A stretch of 64,000 nt of DNA from Vicugna pacos (GCF_048564905.1 NC_133023.1:70962453-71026452), one strand, 5' to 3'. Shown: positions 48,437 through 60,039, counted from the stretch's first letter. Notes: generated from the sequence alone by a model not told the origin. Translations and numbers: made by a program.

Positions 48437-48530
48437 ACACACACACACACACACAGTCAATATATATATTATATATACAATATATACATACAATACAATT
48501 ATATATACTATTTATATATATATATATATT
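48437..48530 (+). repeat. (CA)n and (TA)n compound tract
   Basis: CA units at 48438-48455, then degenerate TATA/ATACA words to about 48530. Confidence 0.9.
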
Positions 48531-48534
48531 CAAT

Positions 48535-49285
48535 TACTTTGCTAATGTTATCTGCTCAGTGTGGGCACGTGACTGAGAAAGTTGCATCAGAGGTATGTCC
48601 AAGACTTTTGTTCAAAATTTGGAGGAGACATGGCTCCTTTCTTCCTGCCTTGATGAGAGTAAGAAAGCATGTAAATCTGGGAGCTGCTGTCAGCCACCCA
48701 GCTACACTGAGGGTAGCCAGCCTGAAAATAAAGCCAACATAAGAGAAGGGAAGAGCCAAGATAATTCTAGGAAAACATAGCTGCAGTCCTCATGGCATCA
48801 CAAATCTCTGGATCTTACCAACGCTGCAGCCCACCTTCTCTAACCCCATGTTTACCATTTATTTTGTAAAGTCATTTGGAATTGAGTTTCCTATTACTTA
48901 TAAATGAAATCCCCTGACAGAGAGGTATCCTTTTTGTGTCTCAGTCTCTCAGTTGGTTATTAGTCTAACAGAATCCTTCTGTCATCTCATGTTTCTTTAG
49001 GAGATATTAATAGAAAGAGAACAAATATTTTTAAGAAACTCAAATAGAGAGCCAGAATCGTCTATAGCAGTTACAGAATATTGGAGAAAGGAATCAACGT
49101 AACGTAAACGCTGTGAAGTGAAAGAATTAGAATATTCTCAGGTTAGAAAACCTACTTATTGAGTCATACACTCACAGAATTGCCCAACGAGAGTTAACGC
49201 TGAAGAATTGCTGCATGGGAAACTTGTAACGATAGACACTGAATAACAGAATCACAGATATTCAGAGACGTGATATCTGAGTATC
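48535..49285. other. Ancient repeat pattern, family unknown
   Basis: 48560-48800 ('ctgggagctgctgtcagcca', 'gcctgaaaataaagccaaca') matches the style of a widespread old mammalian interspersed repeat, but I cannot name it. Overlapping 61-67-codon frames on both strands are not coding evidence. Confidence 0.35.
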
Positions 49286-49289
49286 GTTG

Positions 49290-49490
49290 CTCTTTTCTCT
49301 TCATTCCAGTAATACTTCATCCTATTTCTGTTCTGGCACTCAACCCATTTTAGTTGTTCCTCCTCCACTCATCTATGAGTTCCTCACGGGTAAAATCCCT
49401 CTTATTTTTCTTCATATTTCTAACAGTGAGCATAATGTGTTGCATATAGTAGAGCTGTAGTTTTTTCAGTGGTTAAATGAATGAAAGCAC
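49290..49490 (+). mobile_element. L2-type 3' end
   Basis: 'tctatgagttcctcacgggt', 'tctaacagtgagcataatgt' and 'tggttaaatgaatgaaagca' follow the L2 3' end pattern. Confidence 0.4.
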
Positions 49491-49494
49491 TCTG

Positions 49495-50005
49495 AAGGAT
49501 TAATGGGAATACTGAGAGGAGTGAGAACTCCCTAAGTGCTAGGTTGGCTCTGGAAGGGACCCTGTTTCTCACTATTACTCAGCACTGTGCTCACAAAAGA
49601 ACTGGCTTAAACAACTGATTTTGAGAAGGTTTTATGAACAATTCTTCAACCTCTCTCCTAAAGGTGCAGGGAAGTAAACATCTAAGAACCCTTGTTTCAT
49701 TTTCAAAAGGTAATTCCTTGGTTTGTTTTTAAAGACACTTACTTGAATAACTGAAACAAAATTCCACAAAAAAGAATTTGAGAAACAAGAAGAGATCACT
49801 CATAAATAACTCACCTACACACAGCCACTGATATTTTGGAGAACAGAGTGCACTGGTAATTTTATATGCTCTCTCTCTCTCTTTTTTTAACTTCACTTTG
49901 CCCAATAAGCACCATTCCATTTTGCAAACTAATCTACACAACTGCATTTTTCAATGGTTAAAAATAGTCTACAGAGTAAATGCACAAAACATTTGTTTAG
50001 TGACT
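49495..50005. other. No recognisable element
   Basis: Nothing supported. Confidence 0.4.
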
Positions 50006-50009
50006 TTGT

Positions 50010-50440
50010 TGTTGTTGCTACAGACTTAAATTGCTTTCCATTCTACATGGCTGTAAGTAATACTGAGATGAACAACTGTAGGCATGTTATCTTTTCTCCA
50101 TTTTAGATTATTCGTTAAGGTCACTAATACTGAAAGTGGTATTCTTAGGTTGAAAGTTTCAAAATTTTAAGGTTCTCAATAGTTACTGTTCCAAAATGTT
50201 TCTAGTAATTTATGATGATGCCAGCAATGTATGGCTGCATCCGCTTTGCCACATCTCAGTAATGCAAATTATCATTTTAAAAAGTATGCTAATATAATTG
50301 GTAAAAAGCGGAGACACTGCATTATCATTTTAATTCCCTTTTTCCTCTTTTCTTGTAAAGTTAAACATTTTAAGATATATTTTCCTTCTAGAGAATTATT
50401 GTTGGTTTTTGTAGCAGATTTTGTTGATGGCCTGAGAATC
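50010..50440 (-). mobile_element. Old L1 ORF2 end
   Basis: 'ccattctacatggctgtaag', 'ttaggttgaaagtttcaaaa', 'gttactgttccaaaatgttt' and 'tatgatgatgccagcaatgt' match the reversed end of an old L1 ORF2. Diverged. Confidence 0.45.
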
Positions 50441-50464
50441 TCTTTTACCATCTGCTGCCTGTGC

Positions 50465-50810
50465 TAACAACTCTTACCTAAAACCTTAAGTGGAAGATTG
50501 CCCTTGAAAGACCGGAGCCAGCTCCAGCAGAAGCGCCTGGGTTTTACCCTCCACCCAGGTGAGCCTTAGTTAATGGCACAGGCCAGCAAAAGCTTCAGTC
50601 CCTTGCCCCAAGCAAGGGTGGCATAACTCTGAGGTGAAATTTGCATTGCAGATCACCCCACGGGATAGACTTCATCTGAAAGGACGTCTTTACCTAGGTC
50701 TTTTCTTTCCTTATCCCGCCTCCCTCACTACCTTATAAGTATCCCAGGTGAGAATCTTACATTTCAGGGTCTGCTTTAGGGAAACCAACCTAAGACAAAT
50801 ACACTGCTCA
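50465..50810 (+). mobile_element. Possible old LTR remnant
   Basis: 'gatcaccccacgggatagac', 'ctttccttatcccgcctccc' and 'ggaaaccaacctaagacaa' are words I associate with an old LTR 3' end. Class not decided, ends approximate. Confidence 0.3.
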
Positions 50811-50814
50811 TATT

Positions 50815-51328
50815 TACATTGTGTGGTCTTAATGAAAGCAGCTCTTTGTCCCTTTTCTGTTTGCCCTTTTCTGCCCCGGCTCCAACCTTAAAAGAATCTA
50901 ATTATAGGAATGCGATCACTAAGCAATTGAAACTAACTCCTGACTTATATGCTCTCCGGAACGCACACTATGCCTTGTCTAAACTGTTGATTCTTTTCCT
51001 AGATAAAAAGAAGTAAGAATGAAGAATTAAGTAGTTAAAAGACTGAGTAGCTTTCTACCCCCACGAGCCCCCTTCGCAACCCTGCAGGCAGATCACAGGA
51101 CGAGATAACATCTGAAGAGAGTCAGCCAGTCTGCACACAGTGGAGACTGATGCAGAACCCAACCTCCTGCCTCAATGCACTCAGATTCTTATCTTCATTT
51201 TTTTCCTTTAAAAACTGTCATGGTTGAGCAGAATCTTCGGAGTTCATCTCTGGACAGGAGTTTACCTTCTCCCGAGATTGTCGGCTTTTCTAATTAAAGC
51301 AATTTTCCTTTCTACTGACACTTGCTTC
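50815..51328. other. No recognisable element
   Basis: GC content is slightly raised at 51050-51180. Nothing supported. Confidence 0.4.
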
Positions 51329-51345
51329 TGGAATTATTGGCTTTT

Positions 51346-52680
51346 TTTTTTTAAAATAAACTTTATTCTTTTAGGGCAGTTTCAGGTTCACACCAGAATT
51401 GAGCAGAAAATAGAGTTCTCACATAGCCCTCCCCATCCACACATATATGCTCCCCTACCCTCAACATCCCTCATCAGTGTGGCATATTTGGTACAATCTA
51501 TGAATAATGGGCACATTATTATCAACCAAGTCCATAGTTTACATTAGAGTTTACTCTTGATGTTGTACATTCTGTGGGTTTTGACAAATGCATAATGACA
51601 TGTAGCCACCACTATAGTATCATACAGAATAATTTCATTGCCCTAAAAATCCCTTGTGTTCCATCTATTCATTGCTCCCTCCCTCCATCTCCCCAAAACC
51701 CTGAAAAACATGATCTTTTTATTGTTTCTGTAGCTGTGCCTTTTCCAGAATGTCATTTAGTTGGAATTCTACAGTTTGTAGCCTTTTCAGACTGGCTTCT
51801 TTCATTTAGTAATGTTTTTTAAGTTTCTTCTATGTCTTTCATGGCTTGATAGATCAATTTTTCTTTAACTGCACATATATTTTTTAATTTACATATAGGT
51901 ACTGTTCATTGTTTCTAAGAACACTTAGAGCTTTAGCTTTTTAAACTTACATAGTTATTGAAGGAATATCAAAGTCAACCACAAAATAAGAATTAACTCA
52001 AAAAGATACATACACCCTGCTATTAACAGTAACATTATTTAAAATTGCAAATTATTTAAAATTGCAAAGATATGGAAGCATCCTAAGTGCACATCAATAG
52101 TTGAATAGGTACTGGAGATGCCATATATATATATATATTTTCCTATATATATATATATATATAAAAATATATAATGGAATACAACTCACCCATAAAAAAG
52201 AAGGATATTTTGCCATTTGTGGCCCTTCATTCACTTTTTTTTTTTCACTTCAAAAAACCAGAATTTTATAACTGGCAGAGATATTTCCATTACATAAAAA
52301 CAAAAAAATACCTAGAAATAAACTTAACCAAGGAGGTAACCTATACTCTGAAAACTGAAATGACACAAAGAAATGGAAAGATTTCTTATGCTCTTGGATT
52401 GGAAGAATCAACACTATCCAAATGGCCACATTTCCCAAAGCAATCCACAGATCCAACGCAATCCCCATCAAAATACTGTCAACATTCCTCACAGAATTAG
52501 AACAAACAATTCCAAAATTTATAAGGAACCACAAAAGACCCGAACAGCCAAAGCAATCTTTTGTAGGTCTCTTTTTTTTAACTCTTGTTTTTCTTCAGCA
52601 CCGCCAAACCAGCTTTACAACAAATGTTAAAGGACTTTCTCTAGTCATCAAACCATAAGAAAAGAGAACAAAAAGAAGAA
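51346..52680 (-). mobile_element. Scrambled L1 composite between 17-bp direct repeats
   Basis: TGGAATTATTGGCTTTT stands at 51329-51345 and exactly again at 52681-52697. Between them, a T run and a minus-strand L1 3'UTR (51346 to about 51875, 'gggcagtttcaggttcacac', 'gtttacattagagtttactc') are followed by three plus-strand L1 pieces: ORF2 end (about 51998-52222), mid/late ORF2 (about 52285-52565, 'aaacttaaccaaggaggtaa') and what looks like the ORF1 end (about 52585-52660, 'accagctttacaacaaatgt'). The plus pieces stand in reverse of their L1 order. A (TA)n run lies at 52118-52172. The left and first plus part fit a twin-primed L1; the other two pieces may be later insertions or template jumps. 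Confidence 0.65.
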
Positions 52681-52699
52681 TGGAATTATTGGCTTTTGA

Positions 52700-53405
52700 G
52701 CAGTGAGCAGATGAACCTGAGTTCGGTAATGTTAATGTACGTTTTTCCTGCTTTTTGTTTTTACTGTCTATTCCAGAATTGGAAGAATATGGAGTTCTGT
52801 TTTCATACAATATTTACATAGAAAAACAGATCAACAGGATTCTTTTTACACTCTTAGGGTGAAAATAGAGCCATATTTCTTTTATTTTAGCAATTAATTG
52901 CTTTAAATCTCATTTGCCCAGGAAGACTATTAACTCAATTGAAAGGGGCTTTTCAAGATTTAAAACTCCAGGTGAAAAGAGGACAACAAAGTCTAAGAAA
53001 CACACTAACTTGGATAGATTTTGGTTTTTAATCAAGTTCCAGAAACTTTCTACACTAATGTGAAATACAAGCATGTATCATAATGCAAAAATGCTTGATA
53101 CTGAAGATTAAAAATTTAAAGACATACACATTTAAAAGTGGGAATATTTATTAATTTTGATTTGACTTGAAACTAAAATCCTGACATTTTAAATTTCGCA
53201 TCATAATGTATAGTATGGAAGTCATTGAATTATTTATCTCAGAACAATATTTGATTTTATTTTTACTTTGCAACAGAAACCACTCCTCATAAACATAAAT
53301 ATTTATAACAACGGAAAAAACTTTTACACCATAATTTTTGTACTTGAGGCAACACAATATCATCATTTATAGTTTTTCTACTATACTTCAATAACTTCCA
53401 TTTGC
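52700..53405. other. No recognisable element
   Basis: AT-rich. Nothing supported. Confidence 0.45.
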
Positions 53406-53412
53406 AGCTTTA

Positions 53413-54026
53413 TGTGGGAGCCCATGACTGGGTTAACAAATTGTAACAATCCCAGCCGCTTATCTCCTTGAAGATGTGCTTAGTAACTGCCTTGAGGTTT
53501 TGGCAATGACCCAGGCCCCTGGCTATAAATGCTGGGCGTGCCTGCTGTTAGTCTTCTATCCCCAAAACAGCCTTGGGCTGGAATGGTAAACAACTTATAA
53601 AAAGCTGCAGACTCAGAGGTGAGAAGGCTGGTTAGCCAATGACGGGTAAGATCCCCTGAGGGAGGCAACCTAAGACAGGCACAGCCGCCTGAATCCAAGT
53701 TGTTAAGCAGCTGATTCTCATACGTTCTGCCCTGATAAGCCGAAAGGCTCAACGTGAACATGATTCACCAAAAGGGTCTTCTGACCTTGAGCCAAACACC
53801 AACAGTAAACAAAGCCTTTGTACTCATTGTGATCCCACCCTGTCCTTCCCTAAATTCCTGCATTCCTCCTTTGACTGTACTCAGTAAATATGGGAGATTT
53901 GAGAGGCTCATGGAGTTGGCTCCCGACTCCCTCTGGCTCTCTTGACTTTTCCACAGTCTTGAGTAATTCATTCCATCTCTGTGGGACTTCTGCTGGCCAG
54001 AACCCACAACTGGTGATGAACCCACA
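53413..54026 (+). mobile_element. Solo LTR, ERV-like, with 6-bp TSD
   Basis: Starts TGTGGG and ends CCCACA (perfect inverted ends with TG...CA). GCTTTA flanks it on both sides (53407-53412 and 54027-54032). Inside are a TATA-like 'ggctataaatgctg' (53520-53533) and a polyadenylation-like AGTAAA (53882). GC-rich relative to the flanks. No internal viral region remains, so it is a solo LTR fossil. Class I or a related group; the family is not named. Confidence 0.75.
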
Positions 54027-54029
54027 GCT

Positions 54030-54345
54030 TTATATTCATACTATCAATATCAATTGATTTGGGTATACCGAACAATGTTACATTATTTTCAAAAATGTTT
54101 TAAATCAATGAGGCTTTTTGAAATTTAGTATTTGACTCAAATTTGAGAAGTTGAGAAAATCAGTTTCATATCTGGAAACCGAATTTAGTGGGGGGAAATT
54201 ATTCCTTGCCAAATTAACTTTCTAAATATATGATTCCTCTAGAAATGTGTGAATCAAATTATACATTTGTGTAACTATGAAAACCCTTTGATAAGGTTAT
54301 TTATAGTATTCTCTTGGGTTTTTTTAATACCTATTTATATGTATT
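54030..54345. other. No recognisable element
   Basis: AT-rich. Nothing supported. Confidence 0.4.
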
Positions 54346-54349
54346 TACA

Positions 54350-56780
54350 CACCTCTTGATTTATTATTGTTATTTATATCACTTCTATCTTTTTCATAAT
54401 CAGTATTGCCAAGGGTTTATCTATTTTGCCTTTCTAAAGCACCAGCACATAGCTTTATATTTCTGTCTGTTTTGTTAATTTGTTTTCTTATATTATCTTC
54501 TTAATTCTATTTTTTTTTTTAGGTTTACTCAATTGTCCAATTGCTAACTTCTTGAGTTGGACAATTAAATCATTAATTTTCAAATTTTCTTTCTTGTTAT
54601 AATGTAAAAAATGTAAACTACAAACTCTCCTATATGTTGCATTACCTACATTCCATCAGGAATGGCATATTTTTACATTTATTCTACATATTTTTCTAAT
54701 TGCATTTCGATTTCTTTTATGACCTATAAGACACATGAAATCTGTGTTGTCTTACTTCCAGATGTATAGGGGAGTTTTTAAAATCATTTGTATTTGGTTT
54801 CTAAGTTAATTCCATTATAATTAGAAGATAAAGTTTGTATAATAGCAACTCTAGACTTTGTGATCTTGTTCAAGGTCAATTATGTTAGTAATGTATATTT
54901 GTTTGAAAGCATTGTGCATTCTCTAATTATTATTACTGGGGTCTTGGGAAGGCTCAATATATAGCATTCATCCTTCCCTTAAAAGACAAAGAGAAAACCA
55001 GGTTGTTAATAAATTTTAACTTCTCTAATTGATTAAGGTGATATGGGAGAATATGGCTAATTACTGGGACAAAGTGAGCTTCCTAATGCTAAACCTCAGA
55101 ATGAGGCGTACTCATTTGGTATCAAACAATAATAGAATACTGCTACTCCCTACCCTGTGCAGAGGAGCAGAAAATGTGTGCCCTCTGGGAGCAGGCTGGA
55201 TTCCAAAAGGCAAATAAAATAAAGGTCCAGACTGTGCTTACCCACTTCTTTACACAAAGTCAATAGTCAGATGTCAATTGATCTCACCTTGGGAAGAGTG
55301 AGAAAAGGGGTAAAGAGAGGTCATGATTATTTAATAAAAGGCCCTCCACAATGATGGAATCATCATTAGTGGGTTTAAAGATTTTTATGTATCAATTAAA
55401 TCAAGCATGCAAAATAATGTTCAAATCTTTTAAATTCATACTTATTTTTCATCTGCTTGACCTATCAATTTCTGAAAGAAATATGTTAAAATCTTTATAA
55501 TTGTGGATTTGTCAATTTCTCTTTGTAATATTGTAGTTTGCTTCATATTTTTAGTCTATTTTTTGTCAGCTGCATGTAAGATTAAAATTGAACTCTGGTG
55601 AATTATTCTTCTCATCATTTTTTCTAATACAATATTCTGTCTCAATTCAATTTAATACAATATTAATATAACTCATCAACTTCCCTTCAGTTAATATTTG
55701 CTCAGTATCTCTTTTCCATTTCTTCCTTTCAAATATTCTGCGTCCTTTTAAAATACATAACTCATTTCATGTAATACAATCTGACTGTCCCTTTTAACAG
55801 GTAGTTTTGGAATGTGTTTCCCATGTTACTCAAAAGTTATTTACATTCTTCACATTTATGCATTTTCAACTGGAAAGGTACTTTTGCAGTCAAATGCTCT
55901 ACCACTGAGCTATACCCCTGGAAAGGCACTTTTGTTATAAATTTCTAATATTATTGCAGTGTGATCAGAGAATATTATTTGTACTGCTTTTCCTTTGTGG
56001 AATTTATGGAGACTTTCTTTCTGACCTAATGTACTGTTGATTTTTGCAAATATTCTGTGTGCACTATTGAAGAAGCTATATCTGCTATTACTGGGGCATA
56101 CTGTTTGATATATATTGATAAAATCTATTTTATTGGTAGTGCTGTCTAATTCTTCTAAATTCTTCCTTATTATTGTCAACCTGATTTGTCTTTAACTTTG
56201 AGAAATACACTAAAATCTGCTAGTATTAGTGTGCTTTTATTTCTTTTTATATTGTCTATAATTTCTGCTATGTGAGGTGGTTGCTGTACTATTTGGTACA
56301 CTGATATTCATTGCTATATATCTTATTTGTGAAGTTTTGCATCTAGTCTCAAAAGTAAGATTAGCTTTCAGGTGTCCTATCATGTAAATTTCCTAAAGGG
56401 TTTTGATATCAACAAAGTTTAATAAAGCAGATTGGTTTGGGAAGTGTTTCTGGTCTTTTTTTCTCAGGACTAGTTTGTGATTGGTGTTATTTCTTCTTTA
56501 GATATTTTATACTTCATTTAATGGAACTATTTGGGCTATGAGTTTTCTTCATGGGAAAGATTTTAAGTATAGCTTCAATTCAATTGGGTTATTCTTATTC
56601 TCTATTCCTTCTTGTATCCAGTGTGGAAAGTTGTACAATCTAGGAATTTCCCATTTTTAGCTTAATTTTCTAATTAATTGGTATAAAGTCCACAATTTAT
56701 GATCTTTTCAATGTATGTTTATTCTATAGTGATATACTTTTTTTCATTTCTGATATTATTTGTGCTTTCTCTTATTTTCC
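54350..56780 (-). mobile_element. Old L1/HAL1 ORF2-region fragments (two or more)
   Basis: Reversed L1 phrases recur twice: 'aagttaattccattataatt' then 'ttgtggatttgtcaatttct' (54804-55518), and again 'gcagtgtgatcagagaatat', 'tgcaaatattctgtgtgcac', 'aaatctgctagtattagtgt' (55958-56233), then 'tttctgatattatttgtgct' (56748-56767). The repeat of the same L1 region shows at least two separate insertions in the same orientation. Very old. Confidence 0.55.
55885..55918 (-). pseudogene. 5' half of tRNA-Cys(GCA), retro-inserted
   Basis: On the minus strand the sequence reads GGGGTATAGCTCAG, then TGGTAGAGCATTTGACTGCA. This is the 5' half of mammalian tRNA-Cys: acceptor 5' strand, D arm with A box, anticodon stem 5' strand, and loop up to the GCA anticodon. 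It then stops. No T arm, B box or A tail is present. TGGAAAGGTACTTTTG (55871-55886) and TGGAAAGGCACTTTTG (55919-55934) flank it, 15 of 16 matching, as expected of a target-site duplication. It interrupts old L1 sequence. It is not a functional tRNA gene. It differs from the camelid SINE head, which reads GAGTG(C)ATGC after the A box. Confidence 0.8.
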
Positions 56781-56784
56781 TCTG

Positions 56785-56945
56785 ACTACATGAAAAAGAG
56801 AGAGGAGCGAGGCAGATGGTTCAAGGTTGTGATATATGCAGAGTGAAGTATGCACACAATAGTCCTTGTGATTGGCTAGCCAAGACTTTAAAAATAAGGT
56901 TTTTCAAATATTTAATTAAAAAGTTTTACGCAGTGTTGAAATACC
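56785..56945. other. No recognisable element
   Basis: Short unassigned stretch. Confidence 0.4.
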
Positions 56946-56949
56946 ACCA

Positions 56950-57175
56950 CAGCATGCCCTTTTCACAGATCTAAATATAAAATGCAAAACTATAAAACTT
57001 TAAGGTGAAAATATAGGAGAAAATCTGAATGACCTTGGCTTTAGTGATGAGTATTTGAATATAACATCAAAAGTATGATACGTAAGAGAACAAATTGATA
57101 AGTTGGACTTTGTTAAAATTAAAACTTCTGCTTTGTCAAAGATACTGTTAGAGAATAAAAAGACACAAGAATGAA
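56950..57175 (+). mobile_element. Old L1 ORF2 fragment
   Basis: 'atataggagaaaatctgaat', 'gaccttggctttagtgatga' and 'gataagttggactttgttaa' followed by 'aaacttctgctttgtcaaag' match late ORF2 in plus orientation. Confidence 0.65.
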
Positions 57176-57179
57176 AGGG

Positions 57180-57325
57180 ACACAAGAACCAACTGAAAGA
57201 GATCCTGATGGCCAAAGCTGGAACGATTTGAGCAATAAAATAAATAAGGTAGCATATCTGATATAAATAAATAAATGAGGAAGAAAAGACTTATTTCCCA
57301 TAAAGTGGAATTCCATATAATGTAT
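57180..57325. other. Unassigned A-rich stretch
   Basis: 'gggacacaagaaccaactga' and (AAAT)n at 57261-57275 look repeat-derived, but the family is unknown. Confidence 0.3.
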
Positions 57326-57329
57326 GCAG

Positions 57330-57798
57330 ATACTGCTCCCTCAATGAGGTGGTGCATATCTCCTTCCCATCCTTAAAATGTGGGCATGGCTTTCTGATTG
57401 GGAAAGGAAGGAGGGAGAAGTAACTTTGTAGTGGAAAAACCTGGCAAGATCTACTTCTGCCAGTAGATCAAAGTTAGTGTCATCAGTGATGTCATTCTGA
57501 TAGCATGTACTTTTGATATGATGTGTTGAGAATGATACTTTACCTCCTCAAACCCATAACCCCAGTCTAATTAACAGCAAAACAGAAGATGCACTGATAT
57601 CGAGGGATATTCTACAAAATGCTTGATTAGTAATCTTCAAAACACAAAGTCCAAAAAATCGTCACAGCTCAGAGGAACCTAAGGATCCATGACAACTAAA
57701 TAAAGATGGCATAACGGATAGGACTCTGGAACATACGAAGGACCATAAAGAAAAAAAAAAAAAAGAAACTAAAGAAATCTGAATAAAGTATGGAGTTT

Positions 57799-57845
<47 letters not shown>

Positions 57846-57850
57846 GCCCT
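57330..57850 (+). mobile_element. Old interspersed 3'-end repeat with (TAA)n
   Basis: 'gatgtcattctgatagcatg', 'cctcaaacccataaccccag' and 'gaataaagtatggagtttag' are in the order of an old L1-type 3' end that usually continues with 'ttaatagtaatgtacc'. Here that point has grown into about 14 TAA units (57802-57844). Confidence 0.4.
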
Positions 57851-57854
57851 TTAA

Positions 57855-59060
57855 GAGATAATTTATAAACTGAAGTGTTTCAGCAGGAGTAGAAGCCTGG
57901 ACCTAATGGTAACTGTGAGAACCTAGATCATCTAGGAACTCATAGAACTCTTGGAGATAGTTTGGGACTTCCCTAAGACATAGATAGGGATTCAAGTTCA
58001 TTCTAACTTGGTCTTACTGGACAATGAGACCTTAGTTGATATTTGGGTTACAAATGGTTAGGGTCTAAGTATATATTAGGAAGAAGATTCTTTAATACCT
58101 TTCATTAAATAGAAAAATTAAAAAAGAACATGATGGTTTTTATCAATAAAATCACAATTTATGTAATAAAACATATTATATAATGACTCTGAAAGTCTGA
58201 GATACTGTTCTTATTAATGCTATTGTGAATGTTACGGAGGCACTTCAAAATGTTATGAGTATTTGGTGTCCACAGGTACTTATTTTGAGGGACATTAAAG
58301 AGGAAGAAACCACAACATAGCAATTTCTCCTAAGTGCATATGCAGGGGCAACTATAACAAACAATTGGAGCTGCTCCAAATCAGGAAGATCTGGAAAAAA
58401 GTATGTCCATCAGGGTCAGTAGTATCACTTCCCAAAGGGAGTGTCATTCCTGGCTGAGAATTTTGCTCTATCACCTGATATATATGCATTTCCGACTCTC
58501 CTGTGATATTTGTAGATACAATATTCCTGCATTTCAGCTACGTATGGTTGAGATGGAATCACATGCCTACTAAATTGTTCCTAAAGAATAATTTTAATAT
58601 GAGCAATGGCCAAGACACAGCATAGGTCCTGTGCAAGTGTGACCCATGTAATTATTAGCAAGGAGGGCCTCTTCCTACTTGCAGAAGTTCCCTTTTACTG
58701 GGGTAAAAGTAGGTAGGAACCACATGCACTAGAACTCTACTCTCATGACATCCCTTCCAGAGTTCAAATATTTAAAAATTTTATTGGCCTCATTTTCCTG
58801 AATATTATATGATGAAGACTGCACAAGAATTGAAGCTCTCTATACATATTTTTATATAACTTCTTGATAAAAAGTGACCAGGTATACACATACATACCCA
58901 ATGTAACAAAGATTCTGACCATTTTGGTGTTTGACCATGAGAACTTTAAAGCCCAATCACTCCCTTTTTTCTTCTCCCTTAAATATGAGAAGGCTGATAA
59001 GAAAGTATGCACATTCTCTCCTTTGGTTCCAGAGGGAAGTGCAAACTTCCGTCACTCTAG
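57855..59060. other. No recognisable element
   Basis: AT-rich. No exon, RNA gene or nameable repeat seen. Confidence 0.4.
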
Positions 59061-59063
59061 CCC

Positions 59064-59675
59064 TGTTAGAGCAGGCAGAGAGATAGATGTGAGCAGAGAA
59101 AGGTGGGCACAGGATAAATGACAGGAAAACATACATCTTGTGGACAACATGAGTCCTTGGGCAGACAGAGAAAAGCAGGAACCTCTGGACTGATAAGAAA
59201 TCTCACGTTTTGGGGTGACAAATGTCCTGGAGGCAGACAAAGAATGGTGGGAGAAGGCAGGAATCTCCAGTGTCCAGATGTAACCTTTTGCTCATTATGC
59301 CCTCATTACAATAAAATTAGCCTTGCAGATTAGAAGTACCCATCGTGCACCGACGCTATGACAATTCTGATCCAGACTAAATAAGGGCAAAAATCCCTCC
59401 TCCCTTACGGAAGGTGAGGTTGGGATGAAAATCAGGGAATATGACCCCAAACCCTTCTCTCCCTCCTCAATGAATATTCTGCCCATTCATTTGTACACTC
59501 TATGTAACCAACTTGCCAAAGAAACTCAGGGCAGCCACTCACCCCAGCCTGTCTGCTCTCCCCTTGACAGTGTACCATCTATCCCTTAATAAATCCTCAC
59601 TTGACTTTCTTGACCTCTGGGTCTTTGAATTCTTTCTGTGAGGAGAGAAGAACCTACTCTCCCTCTCCAGCAACA
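59064..59675 (+). mobile_element. Solo LTR, class I ERV-like, copy 2
   Basis: Begins TGTTAGAGC and ends CCAGCAACA (TGTT/AACA inverted ends). Full-length match to 17975-18586 in the same orientation. AATAAA lies near 59588 ('cccttaataaatcctcactt'). GCCC before and GCCA after may be a 4-bp duplication with one change, typical of class I elements. No internal region. Fossil. Confidence 0.7.
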
Positions 59676-59679
59676 GCCA

Positions 59680-60035
59680 CACCCCAAAACACAAAAAACA
59701 AAACCATTTGTCTCCCGCTTCACTCAAGCTATTTCGGATCCATCTGGGTACCAGCCCTACTATTCATAGAAAGCCTCCCTACGTGAATAATAAATCTTTT
59801 CACATATCCTCTTGGTGACTCAACATTTGAACCAAAATTTTTGGAGAAAGGTTGATCCTGCACTCTAGTGAACCACACACAGCTGTATAACTGAGATAGC
59901 ACCTCCATAGAGTATGTATACTCATTATCCATGGGGCATTGAAATATTTTCTACTTTGCTAGCTTCTTTTTTACTTTTTTAAAGTGTTCAGTATGATCCA
60001 TTTAATTGATTTAATGATTCTCTAATGTGATGTTA
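59680..60035. other. No recognisable element
   Basis: Immediately after the LTR, 'gtctcccgcttcactcaagc' and 'gggtaccagccctac' could be a further LTR-like piece, but this is not supported enough to call. Confidence 0.35.
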
Positions 60036-60039
60036 TCCA

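Noticed and set aside
55885-55918. Fragment of the camelid SINE
   Set aside because: After the A box it reads ATTTGACTGCA, which is tRNA-Cys and not the SINE's ATGCTTAGCATGC.
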